Below, piece after piece: positions 46,991-58,859 of a stretch of DNA of 64,000 bases. The stretch lies in contig OX419756.1 of NCBI GenBank assembly GCA_948567375.1, forward strand, positions 54,450,333 through 54,514,332, in the 5' to 3' direction. A program made the position numbers and the translations under genes. The stretch's first letter is position 1; each line of letters begins with the position of its first letter. The DNA is from Lunularia cruciata. Taxonomy: Eukaryota > Streptophyta > Marchantiopsida > Lunulariales > Lunulariaceae. The notes beneath the pieces are model-generated. The model did not search any database. It was not told the DNA's origin and was given only the letters and a program-made list of their open reading frames with translations.

Positions 46991-49900
46991 GACTAGTTTT
47001 CATTGAACCCACGCTTATATTATGGGTTTCCTTATGCTTTCCAAAATGAGTGTAGATAAGTTTTTTCTTGCAATTTGATCAATTTGCATGTGATACCTTG
47101 GATGAGTTAGCATGATTTTTATATATCTTACTCCCATGGTGTTATACTAAAGAGTGCAAGAGAGGTAGCTACTAGATTTTTTATATCACAAGTGAAAGAT
47201 TGGACTATCTTATAAGAGCAATTTGTTTGGATTGCATGTTGTAGGAGATAGGTTGAGCCACAAGATATTATAGATTCCACCTTATTATAATGGTATATGA
47301 TATTGCATCAATTTGGAGAGCATAGTAGAGTAAATACAAGCCCTACTTCCTTTGCCTTTGACTAGTCCAATTAATAAGAATTTCTCTTCCTTACTTTCAT
47401 CTCTTCCTTACTTTTATTATATCCTTTGGGAAGAAAAAGAATACCTTTAGAGTTCTTAGAGTATCAAGCAAAGGAACTCATATGTCTTGATAGATTTCCT
47501 TTTGCACATGCAGTTTGTGTGGGATTGTGCATAGTGCATGTGCATAACCATACCCCTCCTCAAGAGTTTTGTTAAGGATATTTTATGAGCATTGAAAAGA
47601 TTTATTCCAAGTAGATGATCCTTCTAGTGGTTTTATCAAATTTTTCCAAGTGCTTGCACCAATAGTGAGTGGAGAGATTCCAACATCAATTAGTTAATTA
47701 GAGGTTCATACATCAACTAGTCAAGTGCTAAGTGCCAATCAACTTCTCAAAATGGGGAAAGACGCATGAAGCATGAGATAGATGGCCATTGAGGAAGTCT
47801 TCTTGCATCTTGTTAGCTATACCATTGTTCTTCAACATATTATCACTTCCAATAACACCTAGTCTACATCAATTTAGAGTTGCTACACAAAGACATTGTG
47901 AGGGTATATCTTAGGCATTAAGGAACTTTTAGACATCCATACAAAGTGTGTTGTTCTACCGATGGATGTTGAGAACACTTTTAATTGCATCTCATGTGTA
48001 TCTATCTTTGGAAAGCTTAGGGAGCTAGTGGACCTTTTGCAAGTCTGATTTTCTTCTTGTGGTCTTTCTACAAATCTATTTTTCTTTATTACAAACACAA
48101 TTTTTCATAGGAGTAACCATCATACAATTGGTTATTAGCATATGAAAAGGAGATCCTTTAAATGATCTTTATTAGCCATATCTCACTTTTGAGCTCTTTT
48201 CTCAATCACTTGGTCATGCAAGGTTATGTCTTCTCTTCCTTTATAAACTATATACACATCATGGGTCCTATAGATCAGATTAGGCAAGCTTGTGACCACT
48301 TGACTACCAAGCTTCATCTTGTAAGCTTTAGAGTGTAGAAGGATAGTTCTCTTAATATATCTCTCTTCATTTCTAGCTTCAAGAGAGATATATCATATCT
48401 ATAAATGGCTTATGTATCCTTGGAGTGCCAATAGGATCTAAGGATTCTATCACTCTCTTTTTAGACAATATACTTACAAAGGATATTATTTATAAGGATA
48501 AAATCCCTCTACTAGGAGGTCCATAAGTGGTATTTAGTATACTATCCTCTAGTATTTCCTATTGACTAACTTACCTACTTTGATGAGTTTCTCTTTTTTT
48601 GACCTTTCTAAGATGTTTAAAAGCTTTTAATGAGATATTCATGGGAGTCTTTGGTGATAACATTGGACCAAGTATCTTTGAGTGTGTGATTGAGGATTTG
48701 GTATGTAGACAAACATCTCAATCAATATCTATCAATCTAGGCATAGATCTATTATCTATAAAGAAGATGCAATTTTGGATAGTTTTGCTCTCTTGACATC
48801 CCCACTTCCTTCTTATTTTTGGTTGTTGATAGACTAGTCTTGGAGATTTATGTGATCAAGGTAGAAGAGTGATCTTTTTCTCTTTGGATGTTATTGTGGT
48901 AGATAAGAGATAGCTTATTCACACAAGTTCAAGATGACCTTCCATCATTTGACTCCTTACCTTTTGATTGGACCAAAGATCTGCAATCTTTCCTGATGGA
49001 TTTGATAGTTCCAATATGTGCTACATACTCTTTTAATTGACTGATCCACTCCTTATGCTACTAGTGCAAATCTTTTCTCTTGCTCTAACAAGGGTGCATG
49101 CTCTTGGATTCTAGTTCAATTGTGCATTAGGGTGATTTAACTTGCACAACCTACTTTCTTTATAGAGATGAAGTTTTGCCAAGGTTTGTTTGAACCTATT
49201 TGGATCTTCATAACGTACTTGTGAATGTGGTTCTATGCTTGATGAAATAGGTGTCCATATCATTTAGTGCACTCTTGGAAGGAGCATTAATATGCTTTGT
49301 AGACAACAAAAGTTAACAAAAACTTGTATTTTGTCCAAGATGATCAAGAGACAATAATGGATATTTTTGGTTTGAATTACATGCTTGATGCAATTTTGGA
49401 AGGAATGATTACCCATTCTTCTAGATGGGTGGCAAGCAAAGTGGTAGTAGCCAAGATATCCTAGTGTAGGGATATGTAGCAATGTCATCTCTTTGTTCCT
49501 CTAGTCTTGGAGTTATATGGAGTGAGAGATATAACATTTGACACATTTGTCAGTAAGTGCAATAGATCCTATCATACTAGGATTTAGAGGTACCATTCTT
49601 ACTATTTTACCTTATAATATACCTTTTAGAAAGCATGTGTCCATTGCTCTATACAGAGCACTAGTTGATGCAATTCATCAGAGAGCAATAATTAGGTGAT
49701 GCTGCTTTGGATGTTCAAGTAGTACGTAGACATACAATTTACATAGGATAGATCTTAAGTGATGTAGGATAGATTTCTCATCCTATAGTGTTGAGGCTTA
49801 ACTCCATTATACTCCTTGTGTTCCTTGTGTTTTATTCTTGTATGGCTTGATTCAGTTTTCCTCCTTCTTGTTATTCTATGCAGTCTCTCTTGTTAACGTA

Positions 49901-50269
49901 TTGTGTTTTTTTTTCCTAGATTGTACCTTGTATTTGTTTTTTGTTTTCTTTAGGGATATATTTTTGCCCTTTGGAGCTTGGGGATCGGGTTCAAAGATTG
50001 AAAAGGAAAAAGAAATTAAACGTGTTGCTGTTATCGAAAATAATAGAAGGGAGACTTCTCAAGAAAAAAGACATATCCGGTTCCTTATACTCCTTATCCT
50101 CCTTAGACTCAAATTGGTATTTTCTGACTTCAAAAAGAAATAATCTTTAGAAAAGATTACTCAATGAAACTAGCTTTGCAAAAACTAATATATCACGATA
50201 TACAATTTGTACATGCCACATCATATTTCAAATATTTAACAAGACTTGAAAATTTCTAAACCTCCGCCC
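46991..50269. other. Old unassigned sequence
   Basis: Only short chance frames (e.g. 47883-48098 minus, 49264-49488 minus, 49838-50143 plus with two hydrophobic stretches). No domain recognised; texture resembles decayed retroelement DNA. Confidence 0.45.
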
Positions 50270-50960
50270 GCGATGGAGACAAGCAATAGGGGGGTTTCGT
50301 AAAGAACCCGTAAAATTGTTTTTCGGGAGATTTCGTAAACTTCTATGGGGTGCGGAGGGTGGGTACCGGGATCTTATGGGGACTTTTCCCGTAGTCATAG
50401 AATGTCCTTATGGGCCCTGAAAAACGTGACCGGTAAACTTTTACGGGTTACAGGCACTCCATAGTCTTTGGTGCGGAAAAATGGAACCCGAAATCAGTTT
50501 TCCTCGAAGATCTATTCGACAGCCTAAAACTTTTCGAGAGTGTTTAAAAACGAAGGAGATTCGAATTACAGGGCCCATAACATCATTTACAGGAACTCTA
50601 CAGTAACGACCGATTTCCGTAAGGTTCCCGAGAAAATCGTTTTTGAAATATGAGCTCCAGCATGGGTCTCGGGACTAACACAACAAGCCACTCTGCGCGT
50701 CACGAGTCATGTGGTGTGACACTAGGGAAATAGAATAGAAACCTCTTGACACATAGAGGTGGTTATTAAATGTGAATGGGAGTAAGGGAGTTCTCAATTC
50801 GAGACGGATATCATCAAACAAGTGAACGGGAATGAAAGAACTTCCTTAAGTAAGTGGAATAGTTATAAACGGAATCAGTGACGTAAAACAACTCAAACGG
50901 CATTCGAGTCATTTCTGAAACCCTAATGATCCAGTTCTTTTGTACGCATTGAGTTCTGAC
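50270..50960. repeat. CpG-retaining segment with CCCGTAA/TTACGGG words
   Basis: ACCCGTAAAA, TCCCGTAG, TTTTACGGGTTAC and several CGTAAA words occur at 50290-50460. TATAAACGGAATC and GAAACCCTAATG occur near 50870-50930. It shares words with 44206-44470. It could be a terminal repeat of an unrecognised element. Confidence 0.5.
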
Positions 50961-51058
50961 ATTTTATTTCCATTGCAAGAAGAACTTAGACAATAGCAAA
51001 GATGATAATAAGTCCTATCGAGTCTCGGTCTTTACCTCCTATCAAGCCTTACAAGGAA

Positions 51059-51178
51059 TACGAGACACGAATGGTCTCCAAGAATAGCAACGGTGATGAA
51101 AAGACTTACGAAGTATTAGAAGAAACGAATGGCCCTCAAGGATAGCAACGATGAAGAGAAGATCTATAAAGCCTTGCA
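51059..51178. repeat. Tandem duplication, 60-bp period
   Basis: Two diverged units: ACGAATGGTCTCCAAGAATAG and ACGAATGGCCCTCAAGGATAG, each followed by CAACG(G/A)TGA. Confidence 0.75.
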
Positions 51179-52620
51179 AGTAACACCTAAGGGGGTAAAA
51201 CTATGGCAAACGTCAGTACTCCACATTGAAAAATCTGTGTACACTTAGGATATCAAATTTGGATAAATGATACAATTTACACACAAATTTTGTATGAAAA
51301 CAATCGACTAATGTTACTAGAGGTTTGACCACTATCAAAATCCATCGAATAGTCTAATTAGAGTGTTTTCCTCTAGTGTCTTTTCTTGTCTATTGTATAA
51401 TTTTAGGTGGTTTTCGTAAATAAAAGAAGTCGGTACACTTGTTGATTTCAGTGAAAAGTTGTGAAAAGTTTTAAAATTCATAGATATCCTTCAAATATTA
51501 AGAAAGATCTCAAAAAGTAAGGTTTCTGGAATCTTATGGCGTTTTAAATGACTATCTAAATGAGATCTCATTAACACTAGAGAATTCTTTTATTATATAT
51601 GAAAGACATTAATAGAAGTCAAAAGCTTTTGTATAATATGTATAAGATTTCAATGAAAGGAAGGACATTCCTGAAATTTGATTTAATAAATCTTAGTTAG
51701 AAGATATAATTTTTTAAACCTTTATAATTGAAATCTATGACTCCTCTTAAGTAAGTCTCCAAAATGTTTTGGAACAGATACAGAGGTGAAATATTCTCTA
51801 TAAATGTCTATATTCAAGATTAGTCACTCCTAATAAGTTCCTCTAGGCTTGGAAATTTGTCCAGTATAGAAGTCTTTCAAATAAAAAGAGTAACATGCAG
51901 AAACCTTGTAGATTGAACTAATTGATATACTAGTGGATATTACTGTCTAAGATAATTTGTAAGCAAAGAAATGAGTAAGGACATGATTTATTACCTAGCA
52001 CAGTAAAATTTCGTATAATAATAACTGATAATATCCTGATCTCAATATTCAGAGTTTTTTTTTTAACTTTTAAGTTAAAGGAAGAAAGAGATAATCTCTA
52101 TACCTTCCAATGTATTTGGTTGTCCCTCTTTGCTCGCAGCTGGTGAAGTATGAATAATAATAAACTGTAAAACTATATCTTGTATGGATCGGTAATATAC
52201 AGAATTGGAATCGGATCATATACAAGTAAGGTATACCGGTATTTTCCTATGTCAAGTACCACTGTTTTAAACTATTGCAAAAATAACATACCTGGACGTG
52301 ATGGCTTCATGTATTACAATCTTCTTCTCCAATGTTCAATGAATAATATGCACTCCTGCACCATCTAGGATAAAGTCAGACCACCAAGTAAATAATGACA
52401 GCATAGATAAGTGATCCAAACATAAGTGAAAGCTCATAATTAAAAGAAAAACTTAAATAGAAATAAGAATACTTTTTACATAGTCAATCTAAGATTTAAG
52501 AACGGCATCTTTATTAAAACAAGAACCAAAACCAACCCAAATAATTGAAAATATGGATAATCAACTATGGAAAGGTACAAAAGGTACGAGAGAGTGAACC
52601 CTCACAAGAAAAAACTATCA
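51179..52620. other. No recognisable feature
   Basis: AT-rich sequence upstream of the ATP23-type gene. No frame longer than 62 codons and no repeat recognised. Confidence 0.5.
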
Positions 52621-52639
52621 CGAGAATAGACAGTTGAGT

Positions 52640-53014
52640 TCTCGAAATCACTTTCCCTCGATCCTATGCACAGTAGTTAGGAGACCGCAGTATTCGGTCA
52701 TAGTTCATAGTCTTTCCCGTCGGGAGTTCACGTGGTAGGCCGCGGGTCCGCGAGCCGGCCGTCAGTTCGTAGTCTCTTTCCCCTTGAGACTAATCGCGAG
52801 TCCGAGGGATCGCCATCGCGTTTGAGTCCAGGTCGAGGTCATTAGTCGAGTTCGATAACCTGTTGAAATTATGTGTCTGACCTGCATCAGATGAATGTGC
52901 TTTGGTAAATCTAGAATTCCGATATATGTAAAAGTCTGTCGGCTTGTGTCCCGACCTTTGTTGCAGTGGTCTGCAGAGTAGATTGTTGATCGTTGCCGAG
53001 AGTGCTGGACCAAA
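52640..53014 (+). promoter_or_regulatory. CpG-rich region upstream of the ATP23-type gene
   Basis: Much richer in G+C and CpG than the rest of the window (e.g. GGCCGCGGGTCCGCGAGCCGG at 52738-52758). Probable promoter and 5' untranslated region; no TATA box identified. Minus-strand frames here (e.g. 53293-52790) are open by composition. Confidence 0.5.
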
Positions 53015-54245
53015 ATGGAGGAATCTACTAACATCACCGAGACGAATAACGCGATTTGCCAACGAATGATCGAACATTCTCTTGCCAGAAGTAAGTCCCG
53101 ACCTAATATGAAACAAATTTGGATTCTGTATTGCTGATGCGAATTGCCCTAACGCTGTGTGATATTGTTCGTTCGTCGCAATAGATCCAACGGTAAGGTT
53201 TATGAGAGAGGCTATGGCCAAGGCTGGTTGTCCTGTGACGGAAAGGTTTTTCAAGTCGGAGAATTGCACGATAGAGGCAGGTGGTGGATTCATTCCTCAC
53301 AAAGGGGTTCGTTCTACAGCCCTAACAACAAGTTGAGCTGATCAAGCTGGGTGCTGATACTCATAGAAGGTCTGGAAGTTGTTCCTCATCATTTGTGTAG
53401 GAGATTGGCATTTCCCTGAAGGGAAAGTAGTACAGCGAAGCTGTCTCGTTTGTAAGATTGAACGATCTCGATGCATATATTGGATCACAGAATCTTTGAT
53501 AACGATGCTTCCTCTGCAGATCTCGATATGCAGCAATCATTTATTGACCGTTACACAGGGCGAAGTGGACATGATCCTTACCCACGAGCTCGTACACGCC
53601 TATGATCACTGCCGGGCAGCCAATTTGGACTGGAGCAATTGCCAGCACCATGCTTGTAGTGAGGTGTGCGGAGTCGAGCTTACTAGTTGATCTCTGTTTT
53701 TTCCAAAATGTGTCCCCGGTGAGTTTTTTATTCCCAGTTTCATTTTGTGAAACAGATCCGTGCAGCCAATCTCAGTGGCGACTGTAAATGGATGTTAGAG
53801 CTGCTGCGAGGTCATTCAAACATCCGCCAGCAGCACCAGGTATTGCCTATTTTCATATGGATCATACCCTATTTTAATTATTGTCCAAAAATAAATGTTG
53901 ATTTTTCGATGGGATTTTTCACTTTCTCGATACTCTTAGCCGCCAAGTTCTTCTAGACAGAGAATCGAGATCTTAGAAAGATGGTCATCACTTAGCATTG
54001 TTCGTTCTCCAGCTTGACTGTCCCGAACCTCTTACATGAGTCTTCATAAGTTTGGTGTCTTGCGAAGGTATCTCTGATCTGTGACCGAATATGTTTTTCC
54101 GCTAAATCAGGTGTGTGTGAGGCGAAGGGCCCAACTATCAGTAGCCATAAATCCACATTGTTCAGAGATGGCCGCAAAGAAGGCTGTTGATGCCACGTGG
54201 AGTACATGTTACAAGGACACCCAACCTTTCGATCGAACCCCTTGA
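53015..54245 (+). CDS. ATP23: ATP23-type mitochondrial inner membrane metalloprotease, five exons
   Basis: Exons inferred from frame and GT-AG sites: 53015-53090, 53185-53306, 53520-53663, 53756-53839, 54111-54245 (introns 94, 213, 92 and 271 bp). They join without a stop to 186 codons plus TGA. The zinc metalloprotease motif HELVH is followed by AYDHCRAANLDW. Then come HHACSEIRAANLSGDC and the C-terminal CVRRR, NPHCSE and CYKDTQPFDRTP, all diagnostic of the ATP23/Ku70-binding family. In yeast, ATP23 works in the intermembrane space, matures Atp6 and assists ATP synthase assembly. Length matches the plant family (about 190 aa). Start supported by an in-frame stop at 52979 and by the AAAATGG context. 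The sequence is rather divergent from angiosperm versions (GGGFIPHKG, TVTQGEV). Confidence 0.9.
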
Positions 54246-55309
54246 ATCGTTTCTTCTCCGGTTGTAGACTCTTCTTAAAACTCCGGTCGCAGACGCGCAG
54301 GTCGACAAATAGTGTATTGCTCTTGAGAGTTTTGTAGTGTAAAGTTCATGCCTCTGCTATCAATTAGTTACCGCTCAGCAAGCTATTCTAGATTTCTATG
54401 CACTAGTGGACAGTACGGGGGATATACTCAACCTAGGATACGAATCAGGTGTGACTTGGTCAAATTCCTGGAGCTGCGTGCTGGGTACGATTCAGATCAT
54501 TGTGTAGGACCGTTCCTTAAACCTAGGTCAGTTGCAGCGTAGTAATAGATTAAACTCATGCTAGCAACATCATTGTTTCTTGTGTCATGAAATATAGTAT
54601 CTACTTTGTCTGACTATCGCCTTGTGAAATGTGGTCTCGTTGTTCTTAATCTGCTTGCGATGGTAAACTTTCTTGGATGCAGAGCTACATTTTAGCCCCT
54701 CTGTTTTTCCTAAATGGCCATGCAGGATAAAGCTATCTATTTAACCAAGATTATTCTCCCTGGACGATTTCGTACGTAGGAACAACCCAAGGTCTCTCAT
54801 GACATTTTAACAACGTCCAAACTTGTATCTGTTACCAACAGGTTCGACTAGTGTGTATGCTAGCACGCGCTAAAGACTATGTCCGGAGTGTGTTTGCCAT
54901 CATCACATCATACAATGCACGCGCCACATCTTTGAAAGTGACAGTATATATGCACACCCTCAGGTGAGGTGGGCCTGGTAGGACCATCCAACGCTCTATC
55001 TGAATTTATGAGCGTGTAGATAATAGGATCTATGTAAGTGAATCTCTAATGGCAGCATAGACCCTAATAGACTCTACCCTGCATACATCGGAAGATAGAT
55101 GGTTTGGTATAGGGCAATGGTTTGGTATGCCTAGGAGTGACGGATGTGGTAGGCCTAGTTGAAGCATCGGGCCATGGTGAACTTTTACAATGTGAATCAA
55201 AAGTACTCAATCAAAGGTGTATGAAGCCAAGCCCCAATGCTCTTCCCATTGCAAAGGTGCATCAATGAGGACGCTAGAAAGGGTGCGAGTGTACATATGC
55301 ACATTGAGC
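54246..55309. other. Downstream of ATP23-type gene, nothing recognised
   Basis: Probably 3' untranslated region followed by intergenic sequence. Composition is less AT-rich than the transposon regions. No polyadenylation signal or gene identified. Confidence 0.4.
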
Positions 55310-55390
55310 TTCACTTGAAACTTCCTAAAGTATACATTCACTTGAAACTTCATAGAGTATACATTCACTTGAAACTTCTTAGAGCATAGG
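55310..55390. repeat. Tandem repeat, 27-bp period, three copies
   Basis: TTCACTTGAAACTTC begins at 55310, 55337 and 55364, each followed by a TARAGTATACA-like spacer. Confidence 0.9.
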
Positions 55391-55444
55391 GGAAAAAAAT
55401 TACACAAAGGGGAAAAGTGATGTACATGTAAGGTTTGGTAATAA

Positions 55445-55612
55445 ATCCTAAGTTAATAGAAGAGATATTTGGAAATCATAGGTGTTTGAGTCAATCTTTA
55501 TGGTAATGAATCACAAGCTAATTGAAGAGATATTTGGAAATGATAGGTGTTTGAGTCAATCTTTATGATAAGTAACAAAAACAAATCTTTATGATAAGTA
55601 ACAAAAACAAAT
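55445..55612. repeat. Two adjacent tandem duplications (65-bp and 26-bp periods)
   Basis: AGAGATATTTGGAAAT(C/G)ATAGG occurs at 55461 and 55526. AATCTTTATGATAAGTAAC occurs at about 55559 and 55585. Confidence 0.85.
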
Positions 55613-55618
55613 GTGACT

Positions 55619-56247
55619 CAGTAATTATTTGAGGACAAAAAAAATCCAAAAGAAATACAAAATTTCATCCCTCTACACTTTGATGTCCCAAAGGAGCACT
55701 TTGTCTTTATTATATAACAAAGAGTTCATTCAAAATGAGTGACATCTTGGATCAGGTATATGAATTGGTGAGATGTCAACTAGTTTCAACCTTAAATTAA
55801 TGATATAGATTGGTGATATATTGATCTTTGTCTTATTTCATTGGTCAAACAAGTTTGACCAAAGGGAATCTTTGGAGAATCTTCTTATAGAAAACTCAAA
55901 ATAAGATATTGTTGAATTGTTGAGGTATTGTTTATGGGTTTAGGTTTTCACTATTATTGAGGTATTGTTGGAAATTTCTCGATATAACAAACAAAGGGGG
56001 AAAAAATAATATCAATTTTTTTCAAATGGAGAAATTTTAATTTTTTTGAGGTCTAATTCATCCACTTAGACGTCTAGAATTGACTATGAAATTTTTAGGG
56101 TGTTTTTCTATCTTTGCCTTCTTAGTGGAATCATTCTTTTGGTGACATTTCAATGTAATTTATTTAAACCATCATATATAAAATCCTTCAAAATATTATC
56201 AACTCAATTTTTAACTCTAGATAATCTATTCAACTAATGATATTACA
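55619..56247 (-). repeat. Solo LTR of the chromovirus family
   Basis: Same orientation as H and I: CTTTATTATATAACAAAG at 55705, TTGGTCAAACAAGTTTGACC at 55844, ATTCTTTTGGTGACATTTC at 56133, end GATATTACA. The left end is degraded (CAGTAATTATTTGAGGAC). The middle has a private GAGGTATTGTT duplication near 55922 and 55960. Confidence 0.82.
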
Positions 56248-56289
56248 CATCCATATAAGAATCTATCTATCAAAAGGGAAGCCATACTC

Positions 56290-56652
56290 CTAGGAAGTTA
56301 TTGGTACAATAGTCTCTTTTGATGTGATACCACATCCTCTCATGGTCATGGGAAGAGCTATATGTAATCTCCACCAATCTGATAATTGTGAAAGCATACA
56401 AGCTCTTAAGAGTGTGGAGAAAGTATGCCGCAAGGTGCTATCAAAATATCTTAGATGTGATAGGAGTACCTGAGTGGGAGGATATGTACCTGCAAAATAG
56501 GATGCTCTCGGGACATAACATCTCAAAAAGGAGTGATCACCTATGTGTTCTCCAATCGAGTGAAGATATGAATGTGTGCAATCAATAGCCAAAATCAAAG
56601 TATATGAGATAAAGGAGATATAAAAAGCCTCATCTCCAAGAGGGGAGCACAA
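56290..56652 (-). CDS. Unrecognised 120-aa open frame
   Basis: Open minus frame, Ser/Thr/Tyr-rich with a hydrophobic N-terminal third and several His and Cys. No family recognised. An overlapping plus frame of 66 aa (56388-56588) exists. It may be a chance frame; the 5' end lies in the tandem duplication at 56592-56819. Confidence 0.2.
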   Translation of the reverse strand: MCSPLGDEAFYISFISYTLILAIDCTHSYLHSIGEHIGDHSFLRCYVPRASYFAGTYPPTQVLLSHLRYFDSTLRHTFSTLLRACMLSQLSDWWRLHIALPMTMRGCGITSKETIVPITS

Positions 56653-56819
56653 TACTCTCTAACCTCATATTGGAAATTGTAATCCTAATGGGAAATCAGA
56701 GCGGGAAATCAAAGTATATGAGATAAAGGAGATATAAAAAGCCTCATCTCCAAGAGGGGAGCACAATACTCTCTAACCTCATATTGGAAAATGGAATCCT
56801 AATGTGAAATCAGAGGGGG
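56592..56819. repeat. Tandem duplication, 114-bp period
   Basis: AATCAAAGTATATGAG ... CCTCATATTGGAAA occurs twice in succession with very few differences (e.g. GGAAATTG versus GGAAAATG), so the duplication is recent. Confidence 0.92.
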
Positions 56820-57477
56820 TGAGGATTGTGTACCAACTCTAGACTTTGCATTTATGAGTTTGCCCCATAAATCCAAGGACTAAGTGTGAAAGTCTGCACT
56901 ATGTGTACTACTTCCTCCAAGAGTTCAAGCTGTGAGTATCATCTGAAAGGGATGTAAAATGGAAGGGGTTCTGTTATTGATAGCATGTTGAAAATGATTA
57001 CTATTTTGGTTTGAACTAATGAATGAATCAAGTGAGTGTTACATGGTGAAGCAATTTTGCCCACCACATGGAAGCTTCATAGAGTCCGCTGGTATGTTTC
57101 CAAGCAAACTGCATTTCATGAGTTTCTTAAGGTTTAGTGCCTTTCTTTTACATCATTGAAATTTTCTGATAATGTAAATTCAATATCATACTCGGAGTTG
57201 CAATAGTTATTTGCATTTAGTTATATTTTTATTGTAAACTGAAGTAAATAAGGTACATTCTTTACAAAATGGGTAGTACCGACTGTTCATCTATGACTGC
57301 ATAGAATTTTATTGAGATCGGTTTAAAAGAATCCATACTAAAAGGCCTATTCTCCAAAAGAATCCTATTCTCCACGGCCCAGGTTGTATTAAAAGGTTAT
57401 GTTAAGGTTAACGCATCTCCACCGTCGAACCGTAAGAGCTGTGGAGCGCCAGAAGTGCAGGAGGACGAGAAAAGAAA
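56820..57477. other. Unassigned sequence left of the Harbinger-like element
   Basis: No domain recognised. A less AT-rich patch at 57370-57540 may belong to the following element; its terminal inverted repeat was not identified. Confidence 0.4.
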
Positions 57478-58680
57478 AGTCTCATCGGAGAATGGAAGCA
57501 AACGGAAACCCGAATACACCAATCCGACCTTTGAACAATGTCATTTTTACATTATTTGCCTTGTAAATATTCTTGAGTGTATAGTGGCTAAGACTCAATC
57601 TGCACAAGGAGAGTGCTTCTTGGCTCCACGATGATGCTCTAAGGTCAAAATGTTTCAGACGAGGAGTGTGTCCAACTCTGTAGATTGTGGTTTTATTGTT
57701 GTCTAGACAAAATTGTTGGTTCTGGACAGAAGGTGGAAGGATTTTGGCAAAGAGTTTTCACACATTTTGACTAGAAGCATAAACTTAGAGATGAGCACCC
57801 CAGTGGAGAACTCTACAAACAACGTGGAGTACCATATCATGGTACCTCAAAATTCTTAGAGTTCTACACCGAAGTGGTGAGTTGTGAGAGAGTGAGACTA
57901 GCAAGGATTATTAGATGCAAAATGTTTTCACGTTCAACAAGGATTGACATATGAAGAAACAAAGTTTTAAATTCATGCAATATTAATATGTCTTCAAATC
58001 GATTTTGAAGTTTCTAGATTACATTCTAGCTTGATGGTTACACCTAAAAGCACAAACAAGGCCATTCTGGTGAATGTGACAAACAGACTCTTTTAGTGAG
58101 GGTTTGCACATCTTGAGAAGCCGCAGGGAGGTGAAAGCAATCAAGAATATCAAGAAATTTGAAGCTTACAATGAGGCACGGAAGGATCAGAATTTGGACA
58201 TCATGGCATACAGAATTTGGACATCATGGCATAGGCACATATGAAGCGAATTGAAGCAATAGAGTTGAGTTCATTCATGAGCTTCAAGCTCCAATTAATT
58301 CATTGGATGAGTAAAGCTAGACGTTCTTCAAGCTATAGAGGGAAAAGGATCAGAATTTGGACATCATGGCATAGGCACACATGAAGCTAATTGAAGCAAT
58401 AGAGTTGAGTTCATTCATGAGCTTCAAGCTCCAATTAATTCAGTGGATGAGTAAAGCTAGAAGTTCTTCAAGCTATAGAGAGAAAATGTGATTGATAAAT
58501 TGGAGGCCCAAGTGCAAGATACTGCTTTCATTGAAAAAAAAATGTTACATTGGCTGCAAGGAAAAAGAGTAATAATTTACTTACTTTGGAAAATGCTCTA
58601 GGCATGATTTCTTTGGTACATGATTTTCAATTCAAAACTGCAAACAATGATGATGAAGGACTAAACCAAATATAGTAGTA
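57478..58680 (+). pseudogene. SANT/Myb-like accessory gene of a PIF/Harbinger element (decayed)
   Basis: 57657-57770 is an uninterrupted 38-codon stretch, DEECVQLCRLW...LDKIVGSGQKVEGFWQRVF, like the SANT/trihelix domain of the accessory ORF of plant Harbinger transposons (acidic start, Trp, IVG-QK, FW-RV). After a stop, SKFLEFYTEVVS continues the fold. About 58170-58500 encodes NEARKDQNLDIMAYAHMKRI, like the helical C-terminus. The part from 58183 is tandemly duplicated. Upstream ATG at 57493 opens a 24-codon frame. Convergent with the transposase-like gene. Family call is by motif memory only. Confidence 0.5.
58183..58490. repeat. Tandem duplication, 140-bp period
   Basis: CAGAATTTGGACATCATGGC occurs at 58211 and 58351, with near-identical 140-bp units (58211-58350, 58351-58490). 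A partial extra unit lies at 58183-58210. Confidence 0.92.
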
Positions 58681-58859
58681 CTCTAAGATTTTATAAGTCA
58701 TCTTTTAGAACCCACAAGTGGCCAACCAGATCAATTTTTAGTGCAAAATATTCTCCTAAGTTCTAGATTGTTATCATGTTCATACTGAGTTACTCAAAAC
58801 TGATTTGAATATCAAGTTCTCTATTTTTTGGTTGCAAAAAAGATATTCCAATGAGTACT

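Noticed and set aside
49838-50150. Plus-strand frame of 101 aa with hydrophobic N-terminus
   Set aside because: No recognisable family, overlaps another chance frame, and lies in AT-rich debris; hydrophobicity follows from T-richness.
52762-53300. Minus-strand open frames of 91, 167 and 65 codons
   Set aside because: They lie in the CpG-rich promoter and antisense to exons 1 and 2 of the ATP23-type gene; composition alone explains them.
55310-55612. Short direct repeats considered as a CRISPR-like array
   Set aside because: Units are contiguous tandem duplications with no unique spacers, in a eukaryotic context.
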